From the NCBI GenBank assembly GCA_003427395.1, contig BFEA01000456.1, forward strand, positions 895,126-944,061: a DNA stretch of 48,936 nt, in the 5' to 3' direction. The notes under the pieces were generated by a model. The model saw only the letters and a program-made list of their open reading frames with translations, was not told the DNA's origin and did not search any database. Shown here in pieces: positions 10,711 to 19,689 of the stretch. Position numbers and translations under genes: made by a program. The stretch comes from Chara braunii (Eukaryota; Streptophyta; Charophyceae; Charales; Characeae). Numbering within the stretch: the stretch's first letter is position 1; every line of letters begins with the position of its first letter.

Positions 10711-11640
10711 GTCAGGAGAGATGACACAACGTTATCGCGAGTCGCCAGCTGAGCGCTACAACAGGTTGTGCGAATGGCGCGATGTGTCGGAAGTCTCGGA
10801 GGGGAAGCACTAGATGCGGCGGTATGCTGTGAGGCAGACGGTACCTCGACATACGACGAGGCAGAGGGAACTGCGTCTGTCGTGTCCTGAGGATCCTCTG
10901 GTGGGGTAGCCAAAAGGGCAAACCACGACTCGGTGGTCGAAAAGCCGGCTACGTGCGAGGCCTCAGTGCTACACTGCACAGTGGCTAGTTGCGTTGGGTT
11001 GGATGGGCGGGGTCGGGGGGGACTGAGATCGACGTTGACGAGAGATGTAAGCGTAGTGCCGATCGAGGGCGGTATGGTATGGGCACCGTGAGGAGGTGTG
11101 TCCATCCTGCCGGCAACGAAGGCAGCCAGGTCGGGCCTCAAGGGCGGCACGCTCCTCAGGGGATAGAGTTCCGCGAGGAGGGACAAAACCCTGCGGGAGG
11201 TCTATCTGAGGAACTGTGGGTGTGCGGGCGCCAGCCAGGGCAATCCAACTGCGCGCACGACCTATGGCAGACATGGCCATCTGCAGGCGCTCGACCACTG
11301 GGACAGTGTCGTCATCCAAGTGGTACTGGATGACGTCTCGAAGCTCGATGTCCTCGGGGGCATCCCCAGTGGTAGGGCCGAGCTCGGCTGAAGCGTCCTC
11401 GCCATACTCGAGAGAACTATAGTGCCGAGAGAATGACGCTTCAGGTCGAGCCGGACGACGAAAACGACCAGCAAAAGAGGAGCGGTCTCTGGTGGTACCG
11501 CGAGACTGGGAGGTGGCGGCTGGCCGCGAAGAGGATGGGGAGACGGAGAAGCGACTGCATATCCTCTGATATTGACGCGTAGCCTCGTATGCCTGCTCCG
11601 CGGAAGAGAATGATCGCCTCCATAGCTCTAGGAATTTTCA
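10707..11640 (-). pseudogene. gag: Element B gag, C-terminal part with zinc knuckle
   Basis: From 11640 down the frame reads FLELWRRSFSSAEQAYEATR, a Ser/Arg-rich stretch, then TLSPEERAALEARPGC and a CCHC knuckle CLRCRQDGHTSSRC (CX2CX4HX4C). The knuckle binds genomic RNA for packaging. The first open segment stops at 10969; a Thr/Ser/Pro-rich tail continues in a second frame to 10707, leading into the protease. The N-terminal capsid part is absent: beyond 11640 the coding signal ends abruptly at a low-complexity repeat. Confidence 0.8.
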
Positions 11641-12023
11641 GCAGCATTTTCCCACCCCACATGGGGTCAAAAATGTGCCAAGAGGAAGGAAAGAGCAAGA
11701 GGAGCACACTAACTTTAAAAATGCCGCAAATTAAAATTTTCAGAAAAATAAATAAATAATAAATAAATAAATAGATAAATAAACAAGGGGTTGGAGGAAA
11801 GTGAAGAGAAACTAAGTTTTGGAATTTTTTCAAAAAATTCGGCAACATTTGTTACCCCCATGAGGTCGAAGTGTGCCGTAAAAAAAAAGACTAAGTAAAA
11901 TGGGAAAATTTCGCCAGCGCTTCACTACCCCCAAGGGGTCAAAATGTGTGGTAAGAAGAAAGTCGGGAGGAACGACAAAATTTCGGCAGCACTTCGTTAC
12001 CCCCAAGGGGTCAAAATATGCAC
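11633..12023. repeat. Four degenerate copies of a 45-bp motif
   Basis: Copies at about 11633-11680, 11835-11877, 11905-11952 and 11978-12023 share the order AAAATT, C-GCAGCA, TTACCCCCA-GGGGTC, AAAATGTG. The two nearest copies are about 73 bp apart; the others are 70 and 200 bp apart. The core CCCCCAAGGGG is a short palindrome. They replace the expected gag N-terminus of element B. Confidence 0.75.
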
Positions 12024-12953
12024 CGACAACAGAAAAGACCAAGTCCTAGCAAGATATAGAGGTGCTGCAAAAAAAATTCGAATTTTCAGAATAAATAAAA
12101 TTAAAATTAAAATAAATCAGAAGATGAGAAAAAAAGTAAGGAATAAGATAATTCAATTTTTTGGAGGAAAAGAGAAAATTTAAATCAAAGAGAAAGAGAA
12201 ATAGGAAAAACAGAAAATTCGAAGTTGGGTGGGGGGGGGGATGGAAAAGTGATGAAGAAAGAGAGAAATAGGTGAGAAGAGAAAGAAAAAGTAAAGTGGG
12301 GGATGGGGGAGATGATGGGGTTGTAGTTGGGGAAGGGAAGGAGGAGAGGAGGGTGGTAGAATGGGAGAGAAGGATATGGAAAAGGTGGAGAGAAGTAGAT
12401 GAGATTAGTGGGAGATGGTGAGTGGGGAGGAGAGGAGAGAAAAAGGTTGTGGAATATGAGTGGAGAGGGAGGTAGGAGTAGAGAGTATTGGTAGGGGGGG
12501 AGAAAAGATGATTAGATGATGGGGGGGGGGAGAGAAAAGGGGTTAGGGGAAAAAGGGTTAGTGGTAGGATGGTGATACCGAGCTCTTGGGTGGCCAAGAG
12601 CAGAGCACTACCAAGATCCACAGGATCTTGGCCTTGAAGGTGCAGCTGGCCTGATGCCACTGCAAAAAAAAAATGTTGGGGTGGGCTGAGATCTCGATCA
12701 ACCACCCAGATGCTCCTGTAGTGCAGCCCCCTAGCCAGGGGGGTCTTCAAGATCCACAGCAAGCTGCCACGTGGCACTGCAAAGAGGCAGCACGTGCCAG
12801 CCACGTGTGCAGGTAGCAGGACCCACCGGGGGGGGGGGTGGGAATAGGTTTGCCGCACGATGCTCGCTGCTCGCCGACGTGGGGGGGGGTAAATAGTTGT
12901 TGTGCCACCTCTTTAACAGCAGCAAGCCACAGTATTAGCTCATGTTGTGGTTT
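12024..12953. other. A-rich, then purine-only block, then G-run rich block
   Basis: 12060-12200 is very A-rich. 12200-12560 has a plus strand of almost only G and A, with G runs near 12229 and 12519. 12590-12953 has a mixed sequence with repeated AAGATCCACA (about 12616 and 12749) and further G runs near 12828 and 12883. No coding signal is present; the long Pro/Ser/Leu-rich minus-strand frame here is only the translation of the pyrimidine tract. It sits between the element B leader and gag and looks like inserted or expanded low-complexity DNA. Confidence 0.6.
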
Positions 12954-13045
12954 TGGCCAGTGTATTAAGACACTGGCTACGCACACGCATGAGCAGCAGC
13001 TGCCCAGGTTCAAACCCTGGCAGCTGCACTCTCAGATTCGGATCT
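12954..13045 (+). other. tRNA-derived (SINE-like) pol III promoter motif
   Basis: TGGCCAGTGTATTAAGACAC at 12954 resembles an A box, and GGTTCAAACC at 13007-13016 fits the B box. They are spaced 53 nt start to start, as in tRNA genes. The B box lies in a T-arm-like hairpin CCAGG-TTCAAAC-CCTGG flanked by GCAGCTGC on both sides. No acceptor stem or anticodon arm can be formed with the upstream sequence, so this is a tRNA relic or SINE head, not a functional tRNA gene. Confidence 0.5.
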
Positions 13046-13294
13046 TAATAAAATATAATCCGGGAGCGGGGTGGGGCAGCGGGGCAGCGTGGACGCGTGG
13101 CGCGCACACGCGTGCGGCCTTGGCCTTGGCGCTTGCGCGCACGCGTCGTGATGACACTCTCCTTTTCCACCACCTGTCTTCTCTCCATGCTACTTTTCTT
13201 TTCGCCGTTTTTTCGTTGTTTTCGCCCCAAAACCCATCGATTCCCGCTGTTACGTGTCAGGAGGGAGGGCGGGTTGGAGCGGGGACCGTTCCCG

Positions 13295-13305
13295 CTCTGA
13301 TACCA
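13295..13305 (-). other. Second, internal primer-binding site copy
   Basis: Minus-strand TGGTATCAGAG, identical to the true PBS at 13628-13638, lies at the end of the inner leader copy. It is preceded on the minus strand by GGCACAC, resembling the LTR edge CGACACAC. It came with the leader duplication. Confidence 0.85.
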
Positions 13306-13627
13306 GTGTGCCGCTGCCAGGTTCAAACCCTGGCAGCTGCACTATCGGATCTTAATAAAATATAATCCGGGAGCGGGGCGGGGGGGGGCAGCGTGGGTGC
13401 GTGGCGCGCACGCGCGTGCCTTGGCCTTGGCCTGGGCGCTTGTGCGCACGCGTCGTGATGTCACTCTCCTTTTCCACCACCTGTCTTTTCTCCACGCTGC
13501 TTTTATTTTCGCCGTTTTTTCGTTGTTTTCGCCCCCAAACCCCCTGAAATTCCCGCTGTCAGGACTACACCGATTCCCGTTGTTACGTGTCGGGAGTGAG
13601 GGCGGGTTGCAGAGGGGACCGTTCCCA

Positions 13628-13638
13628 CTCTGATACCA
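13628..13638 (-). other. Element B primer-binding site (initiator-Met tRNA)
   Basis: Minus-strand TGGTATCAGAG starts one base inside the 5' LTR (13640-14082). It is complementary to the 3' end of plant-type initiator-Met tRNA, the common primer for Ty3/gypsy minus-strand cDNA. Confidence 0.93.
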
Positions 13639-13639
13639 G

Positions 13640-14082
13640 TGTGTCGGACCCGCCGAGATGGCATTCCGACAGGATGGAGGCATAGTTTGTTCGCAAAAGT
13701 TTCGACAACATTGCTTGTAGCGACGCGGCGAAAAACCCCGAATTTTTAATCTTCTATTAATCACTAGTGGACGAAGGGGTAGAGGAAGGAGGAACTGGAG
13801 ATGGACCTGGAAGGGACAACACACCTCCGACGCAGACTCAACACCGCACATACTCCAACAAGTGCAAAAATGATGAATAACGAAAAACAGACAACAACTG
13901 GGGTATACCCCCAACGGACTGACTGACTGGACTGGACTGGCCTGGTACCGACAGTGGTACCTGGCAAGACTGGAACAACATACGGCCTGTGGGGTCAGGC
14001 CACGACTTGGTCCCACAGGCTGACCTGACAAATAGCCAAATAGGCCTTGGCTGTAGGCCAGGGCAGATAGAGGCCCGTTGCA
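13640..14082 (-). repeat. Element B 5' LTR (443 bp)
   Basis: It starts TGTGTCGGACCC and ends GGCCCGTTGCA on the plus strand, followed by TCAAC. Compared with the other LTR it carries a 91-bp extra block (about 13680-13770) bordered by GGA. The rest differs by scattered substitutions, so the insertion is not recent. It should carry the promoter of element B; I see no clear TATA box. Confidence 0.9.
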
Positions 14083-14087
14083 TCAAC
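14083..14087. repeat. Target site duplication of element B, right copy (TCAAC)
   Basis: TCAAC follows the LTR end TTGCA and is directly followed by element A coding sequence. It matches 5285-5289. Confidence 0.9.
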
Positions 14088-14743
14088 TGAGACTTCTTCT
14101 TTAACCTCTTGCTTGTCTTTCCCCTTCAGTTTTCTTACCTTCTCAACAGGCTATTCCAGTCTAATTGAGTTGGCTGGCACTTTACGCTTATGATGATGAG
14201 AGGTGCAGACCATAAAGGTCTGTTCCTGTGCAATCTCCGGATCTTGTAAGTCAATCCAGGACGACCATTCATGACTAAAGAACTAGACAACTTTCATTTT
14301 GTGTAAGAACGGGGTGCCGAGAATACAGTCATGGTCAAGGTCTGGCACTACAAATCCCAATAGTTCAACTGACATCATCCCAACCTTGAGAGGCAAGTTG
14401 TCAATAAACCCTGCCACGAAGAGTTCTCTAGCAATATATTACTTAATATTTGCTTCGAGGGCCTATCAATGGTCAGGTTGCAGGCTTCCATTGCCGCCTC
14501 GGAGTCCACTAAGGCTCGGATTTTCACCTGATTAATGTAGATAGTTAAATACTCATAGCCCATAGTCGCCAATCTCAGTTTACATCTGGGTAAGGTCCTG
14601 TTAACATGACTGGGGAAAACTAACCCCAAGTAATTAACTTCCATTTTTTTCTTCTCAATTAGCTTTTTGAGTTCCTCCCTCAATTTTGGTGCTAAGGTCA
14701 TTGCCTCTTTAAAAGACAATGTCATTACCGTTTCTTCCAACAT
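14088..14743 (-). pseudogene. pol: Element A aspartic protease
   Basis: The retropepsin active-site strand reads KIRALVDSEAAMEACNL, with the usual D-S-G changed to D-S-E, probably inactivating. The second conserved strand appears further on as DHDCILGTPFLHKM (about 14290-14335), after a frame change. Upstream is a Lys/Glu-rich helix (LKKLIEKKKMEV). The reading continues to 14088, where element B interrupts it; the linker then resumes at 5284. Confidence 0.8.
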
Positions 14744-15397
14744 CTTAGTAATTACATCCGTAGTTACAATTTCATCCTCCAGCTCACTCTTGAGAATAAA
14801 TTTTCTCTTCTTCCCTTGCTCATTCTTTTTAGATATAGGTTATGGTTCTTGATCATCAAGAATGTCAATTAGAGTCTCTTCGGCCTTTCTTATTTTCTTT
14901 TTCTCTATCATTTGTGGTGTGAAACGTGCTTGAAAATTTTTCACTTCTCCAATCACTGCAGTGGTTTCCATGATGAGTTCTGGTGGTAGATCACCCTCAA
15001 AAGACATCATGTTGACCGAACAAGCAGACTCGTTAGGAAAAAATGTCACTAACTCGGAAGAAATCTGAGAAGCGGAACTCTCCCCTAACAAAAGCTCACT
15101 TGAAGAAGCCTAATCATACATGTCTGCGACTAGATTTAAAGGCTACGGTGGCAAATCGACCAATGAAAAGGGATCATCGGTTTTCTGCACAAGCTCCTCA
15201 GGTAAGTCACCAACGAGGAAGTGGACATTCACATTGACCTTTTTCTTATTATTTTGCTTCATCTTCTCTTCATGTTTAAGGACAAGAAGTCTCATACCTC
15301 CAGGATGCCTGGGATCCAATTTGTTTCATGAACTGTCACAAACATGATCCATTGCATCTTTTTTAGCCACTCCACTCTTCACATCCTTCTCCAGAGG
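14744..15397 (-). pseudogene. Element A gag-protease linker
   Basis: Coding remnants without a recognised domain (for example ELVTFFPNESACSVNMMSFE at about 15045 and TLIDILDDQEP ending at 14840) lie between the gag zinc-knuckle region and protease. Stops break the frame. The strand and order fit a spacer region of the polyprotein. Confidence 0.6.
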
Positions 15398-16360
15398 TTT
15401 ACAGTAGGTGGTAGTATGACCTCCTTCACCATAATAATAACAGACATAACTCTTCCTTGGACATTCATTTTACTTTCTTCTCTCTCTGTTCTTTTCTCCA
15501 TCATTCTCTCTGTTCTTTCTTAACCTGGAGGAATCTTTTCTCTTACCATAGTCATCATCATCATCATCATTATCATCCTCATCTTCGCTTCCAGCCTTCT
15601 TCGTCCCTTTTTCATCAGCAATATGGTTAGCAGGCATGCAATTGACCATAACTCGTTGAATAAGATTTTCAACACTCAAATTGTTCCCTCTTTTCATACC
15701 ATTCTCAGTCTCTCAACCTTTAGCCAGTGTACCAATTTGATCCAGTGACCACTTCTTGTGTGAGACCGTAGGCAAAGTTCTGACTATTACAACCATTGCA
15801 TCCCATCTGAGAGGGTAGTGCAAAGTTTGATTGAGAACAGTCTGTCTTTCATTATCTGTAAAATTAGTCAGAAAAATATGGCATCTTTGAGCCTCATCCA
15901 AATATAGGATTCTCTTGGCTGTTCTGGTGAAAGTTTGAAGGAAGACATTGAAGGTGTTATACTTAGCTCTTCTGATGTTGAGTAGGTCCTTGGTAGTAGT
16001 TGGGACAGAGTCTTTCTCAAATTCCCTCTTAATTCTTTCTTTGACTTCTTCCCATGTTGTAGCCCCTTCCATCAACTCTTGAACAACCAACCTCGAGTCA
16101 GTATCTCAATAAGATAGAAGGTGTTTGAGTCGCTGTTTATCTGTCCAACCATAGCTGAGCCCAAATAATTCATGCTCATCCAGTAAATCATTTACTTGAG
16201 GCCCTCTGAAGCAAGGAATCCTCTCATCTGACCTCTTTGCTCTTGCAATATCTGACCCTCCTTTAATTATGTCAACCCTCTCGACCAGCTCTCGTATAAC
16301 ACCAATCAGAGTCTCTTCATGAGTTTCTGCAGAAGAGTTAGGTCTCCCTCGTCCTGCCAT
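15398..16360 (-). pseudogene. gag: Element A gag with altered zinc knuckle
   Basis: It starts at a likely ATG (16360) giving MAGRGRPNSSAETHEETL. The capsid-like middle has GPQVNDLLDEHELFGLSYGW, TWEEVKERIKREFE and FNVFLQTFTRTAKRILYLDE. This is followed by an acidic run (EDEDDNDDDDDDYGKRK) coded over a TCA repeat and a zinc knuckle CYYYGEGGHTTTYC. The CX2CX4HX4C pattern is present, but the second Cys is Tyr. Stops lie near 16105, 15712 and 15469. Gag forms the particle and packages RNA. The frame upstream of the ATG stays coding-like, so gag may be the C-terminal part of a longer protein (see 16361-18120). Confidence 0.82.
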
Positions 16361-18120
16361 TTTGACCATAAACTTCCCTTGATACTCTCTTATCTCTCTT
16401 CTTGTCACTTTTGTATTCCCCTTTCTTATTTCTCAATCTCTTACTCTTCTTGCAAGGGATACATATTCGTTTCTCTCTTTCCCTCTTTGTTCTACCCCTT
16501 GGGAATTTTGTACATAGAGAGTATAGGCAATAATTGACTGAGTAGTGATCAAGGGCTACACAATTCTTCTCAGCCTTCCAATATAATTCTCAATTAGTTT
16601 TCTCTCGTCATCCCTGCTCAACCTTTTGTTATATCCCTTCACAGTTCCCCGAATCATAAAGTACCACGTCAGGTCTATGATCTCATAGTCAAATTGCATT
16701 GCTTATGAACCGCTGTTGATCCTTCTGGCAAGAGAGACTCGTTCTCTAGAGGAGTGATACGATATTCTCTTAGTAATCCCCACTCTCACCACCTTTAGTA
16801 AATAATTGATCTCAGTCTGGTCAGTAACGACTCTCAAAGCAGAATCTCTCGTCCGATCAAAGAAAGGTTGCAAGAACTCAAGTTCATCCAAAGTAGAGAG
16901 GTTTCTGTCTGAGATCCGGAGAGTCTCTTATGTCTTGACTATTTTTTTTTCCAGCACAACCCCAAACGTTAGATGTTCAACAGAACCAGGCATTATCGAT
17001 CATCATCGACTATCTCAGGAGAGATAGATCTCTGGATGCGTGTAATCAGGGATCTCAAACGGGTGTTCAAAGGTGTTTAAGAGTAGGGACTTCATCACCA
17101 CTGTAGAGTCACTCTCTCTTGCGTTACCTACTATGGCAATAGCTTCCAAGAGAGGTGACCAGTATTTCCTGTCATCAAAGCCATCAGTAGTTAAGAAGCT
17201 AGGGAGTCTCTCAAATTGCCTTATTCCTTTTTCCCAAGTTACTTTTCTCTATAATTTCTCAAGTCACTCCTTTGTCCTTATAAGGCTGACATATGCTCTC
17301 ATCCTGCATTCCGAATAACCAGTTTCCCTCTCGAGGCATACTGGAGCGTAAATTCTTACGTCCAAGCTGCCAGTGTTCATGAATTTGACCACTTGAATGT
17401 TAAATATTATTCGCTCCCTTACGACAAATCTCGTATCTCAGGATTACAAGGGATTACTAAACATGATTACTTCATAAAGTCTACCTCTCGCAGCAGTTAT
17501 TCTTGCTATTGAGAGTATTCTTCTTGAGCCCTCTTAACCTTCCATATAAAATCTATTATGACTGACCAACTATTCCTTGAAAACGTAAGCCCTTCAACAG
17601 GCGGTGACGGTATTCCAGTGAAAGGCCTAACATATGTACTCCAGGAGAAGCTCTCCCCTACTTGCTCAAGTCTTCTCTTTTCATCATGCACTATATCTGA
17701 CGCCCGTTGCCAACATCGACCACTTCTACACTCTTCAAACCTATGTCATGGCACGTAGATCCCAATATCAAACTCATCAAGGTCAATAAAATAGCAGGTA
17801 AGAACATACATACCCTCATGTTCTCATCCCAGATTCTTTAATGCCTCATACCTTACAATTTCGTAGGGAATCACAACTCTCCTTATTATAGAATTAAGAG
17901 AATTAAGTAGTTTATCAAAATCCTCCTTACTCGGCTTCCTATATCCACTTCCCAACTTAATCCATGGTCTCATTTTTGGAAGTACATCTGGTCGACTCAT
18001 TTGAGTCTTTGGTCTCTTTTCACTTTGAGTGCAAACTCAATCATATCAGACCTGTTGTTTCTTGATAAAATATCATGTAAAGGAGGAACTGGGAATCCCT
18101 CAAAGACAAAATGAAACACT
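16361..18120 (-). pseudogene. Element A pre-gag coding region, unknown modular protein
   Basis: This region has no recognised domain but is clearly coding-like. One frame runs from an ATG at 18000 (MSRPDVLPKMRPWIKLGSGY) to about 17510 with only two TGA stops. After a frameshift, another runs from about 17510 (ITAARGRLYEVIMFSNPL) through YWSPLLEAIAIVGNARESD, LDELEFLQPFFDRTRDSALR, MQFDYEIIDLTWYFMIRG and YNKRLSRDDERKLIENYIG into gag in the same frame, broken by several stops. Two segments resemble each other: GFPVPPLHDILSRNN...KVKRDQ (about 18090-18010) and GIPSPPVEGLTFSRN...KVKRAQ (about 17620-17520). FDIGIYVP and LDVRIYAPV are another pair. The region is cut by the C1 LTR at 18121. Extra ORFs before gag are known in Ogre/Tat elements; homology to those is not claimed. 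Confidence 0.65.
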
Positions 18121-19193
18121 TGTAATAACCCACCAAAACATAGACTGAGAACACTGCTGATTTCTGGGATTTGCCGCTGGAATGAATGCCTTGCTGAAAT
18201 TCCCGCATTCTGCTGTGATTTCCATGTTTGTGTGTGTGCGTGCCTGCTGGTTTGCATGCCTGTTTGAGTGCTTGTCGGTTGAGTGTGTGTATGACCCGCA
18301 AGGGCACTTGTTGGTTGAAGGGCCCCGCAGGGCCGGTACTTACATGTGGCCGTGACTTTGAGGGTTGCAGGGGGGGAAACACTCAAGTAGCGGGGGTAGG
18401 CCCGCAACACTTAGAACAACGGGAAAAAACAATCAAGTAGCAGGTAGGCCGGTACCACTCAAAGTAGTGGTAGGGGTGTCGGGTACTGGAGGCCGAGCAG
18501 AAGAAGACAAAAAGTCGGCATTTTTAGAGGCCGGGTAGTGGTAGGATAGCGGTAGGCCGGTACCAGTCCAAGTAGCCCAGGTCTAGGGCCTGTGCGGAGG
18601 ATAGCAGAGCCTGCAATGATGTTTCCCTCTGAAAGGGAGGAGGTACCGGTTGCTGGGAGGCCGCTCGGCCTAGGAAGTCACCGCCCAGGAGGCCGGTAGG
18701 CCACTATATCTCCAGGAAGAGCAAAGAGCTCTTCTTCATTTGCGGTGTGCAAGGATTGGCGACATGTTGCTGGAGCGCAGCGCTGGACTGGTGCAGCGCT
18801 GCTTGGAGGTGAAGGGCCGCTCGAGCTCGGCCTGGCTATGGCGAGCACTCCAGCTTGAGGAGGAGGAAGAAGGGGGCATAGTAGGAGAGTGGCGGGGCAC
18901 TTACCTGGCTATGGTAGGCACCATCTTCATCACCTTGTTGGGCGCTGCATCTGGAAGGCCCCAGTTGGGGTAATGCGGCACCATGGAAGCTCGAGGCAGA
19001 GTCAGGCATAGCGGACCAAGTCAGCAGCGGCATAGCTGCTCTGCGTTGTCCTTTGGACATCAGCGCAGCACCATAGCTGCTTGGGTTGTCCTTCGGACAT
19101 CAGCGCAACACCCTAGCTGCTTGGAGTAGTCTGCCATAGCCTATGCATGAGAGAGGAGGCTGAAGGAGGGAAGCCATTACTATGGTGGACTGG

Positions 19194-19249
<56 letters not shown>

Positions 19250-19250
19250 G
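19194..19250. repeat. (TTG)n microsatellite in C1 LTR
   Basis: About 19 TTG units. The corresponding place in the C2 LTR (about 39585) has no such run, so it expanded in this copy. Confidence 0.95.
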
Positions 19251-19404
19251 AGTTGAGTCAGCAGTAAGAGGGAACTTTGGATATTGATTCTGGTTCATCC
19301 ATTCATTGTTATTATTATTATTGAGAGAAGAATAAGGTTGGTGAAGAGAAGGAGGGGGAGGAAGGTAGAGAGAGAAGGGGGAATTGTCATTGGTCTTGCT
19401 GGTG

Positions 19405-19407
<3 letters not shown>

Positions 19408-19440
<33 letters not shown>
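19408..19440. repeat. (TTC)n microsatellite in C1 LTR
   Basis: About 11 TTC units. The same site carries longer runs in element E (34276-34392) and C2 (39747-39821), so the repeat is ancestral and length-variable. Confidence 0.95.
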
Positions 19441-19443
<3 letters not shown>

Positions 19444-19560
19444 TTCTTTACCTCTCCTCTGATCTTTATCTCTTTGGAAGTGCTTTCATTTCTTTCGCAA
19501 TTGGGTGACATTGTCTTTCATTGTGAATTTGCACTTGGGAAATGACCAGGATCGTAACAA

Positions 19561-19574
19561 TTGGTATCGGAGCG
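19561..19574 (+). other. C1 primer-binding site
   Basis: TTGGTATCGGAGCG lies two bases inside the LTR end. It differs by one base from the iMet tRNA complement TGGTATCAGAGC, which element E keeps exactly. Confidence 0.88.
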
Positions 19575-19689
19575 GACTTACTTGCTGGCGAGAGGTGTTA
19601 GTCACCCTAAACCTAATTCTGAATTAGGTCAGGGCTAACCTAACTTCGGATTAGGGTTGGAAGTTAGGGTTAAGTGGGGCATGAGGTAT

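Larger units (their letters stand above)
13007..13639 (-). repeat. Tandem duplication of the element B leader
   Basis: 13007-13319 and 13320-13639 are direct copies of about 310-320 bp. Each starts GGTTCAAACCCTGGCAGCTG and runs through AATAAAATATAATCCGGGAG, a CG-rich block, CCACCACCTGTCTT and GTTTTTTCGTTGTTTTCGCC. Each ends in a primer-binding site. The inner copy has a few differing bases and is about 25 bp shorter near 13230. The second copy of the PBS sits inside the internal region, away from any complete LTR. Confidence 0.9.
5290..14082 (-). mobile_element. Element B: chromovirus inserted in element A
   Basis: It is bounded by two related LTRs (5290-5641 and 13640-14082) and a TCAAC duplication. 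On the minus strand the order is 5' LTR, iMet PBS, duplicated leader, low-complexity block, gag C-terminus with zinc knuckle, AP, RT, RNase H, integrase, GPY/F, chromodomain, 3' LTR. The chromodomain places it among the chromoviruses. It is non-autonomous now: the gag N-terminus is missing, RT carries an inverted segment, and the frames are broken. It is younger than A because it interrupts A. Confidence 0.93.
1841..18120 (-). mobile_element. Element A: decayed non-chromodomain Ty3/gypsy element, split by B
   Basis: Reading leftwards from 18120 the domain order is: pre-gag extension, gag, AP, [element B insertion], RT, RNase H, integrase. This is Ty3/gypsy order. The RT signature (PQG-TN-V...QR-M, then DDN-VKG) and the lack of a chromodomain after the GPY/F module recall Ty3/gypsy lineages I associate with fungi, oomycetes and some algae; that placement is from memory. 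The 5' end is cut by the C1 LTR at 18121. No LTR pair is visible. Many stop codons show it is dead, but the integrase catalytic residues survive. Confidence 0.85.
18121..19559 (+). repeat. C1 5' LTR (1439 bp)
   Basis: It starts TGTAATAACCC and ends GATCGTAACA. It aligns with 26330-26768, 38554-39933 and 46861-48936, and more distantly with 33080-34491. A TATA-like CTATATCT at about 18703 follows the conserved GAGGCCGGTAGGCC and is a plausible promoter. It contains TTG and TTC microsatellites (19194-19250, 19408-19440). The U3 part also carries a conserved antisense splice-donor-like sequence near 18340. Confidence 0.93.

Noticed and set aside
11633-12023. CRISPR-like array
   Set aside because: Only four degenerate copies, irregular spacing, eukaryotic context.
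12046-12858. Open frame of 270 codons on the minus strand, rich in Ser, Pro, Leu
   Set aside because: It is the translation of a polypyrimidine tract and A-rich DNA; no domain and no codon-like pattern.
12954-13027. Functional tRNA gene
   Set aside because: A box, B box and a T-arm hairpin are present, but no acceptor stem or anticodon arm can be drawn.
19113-19511. Protein with poly-Gln and poly-Lys
   Set aside because: These are the TTG and TTC microsatellites of an LTR read in reverse.
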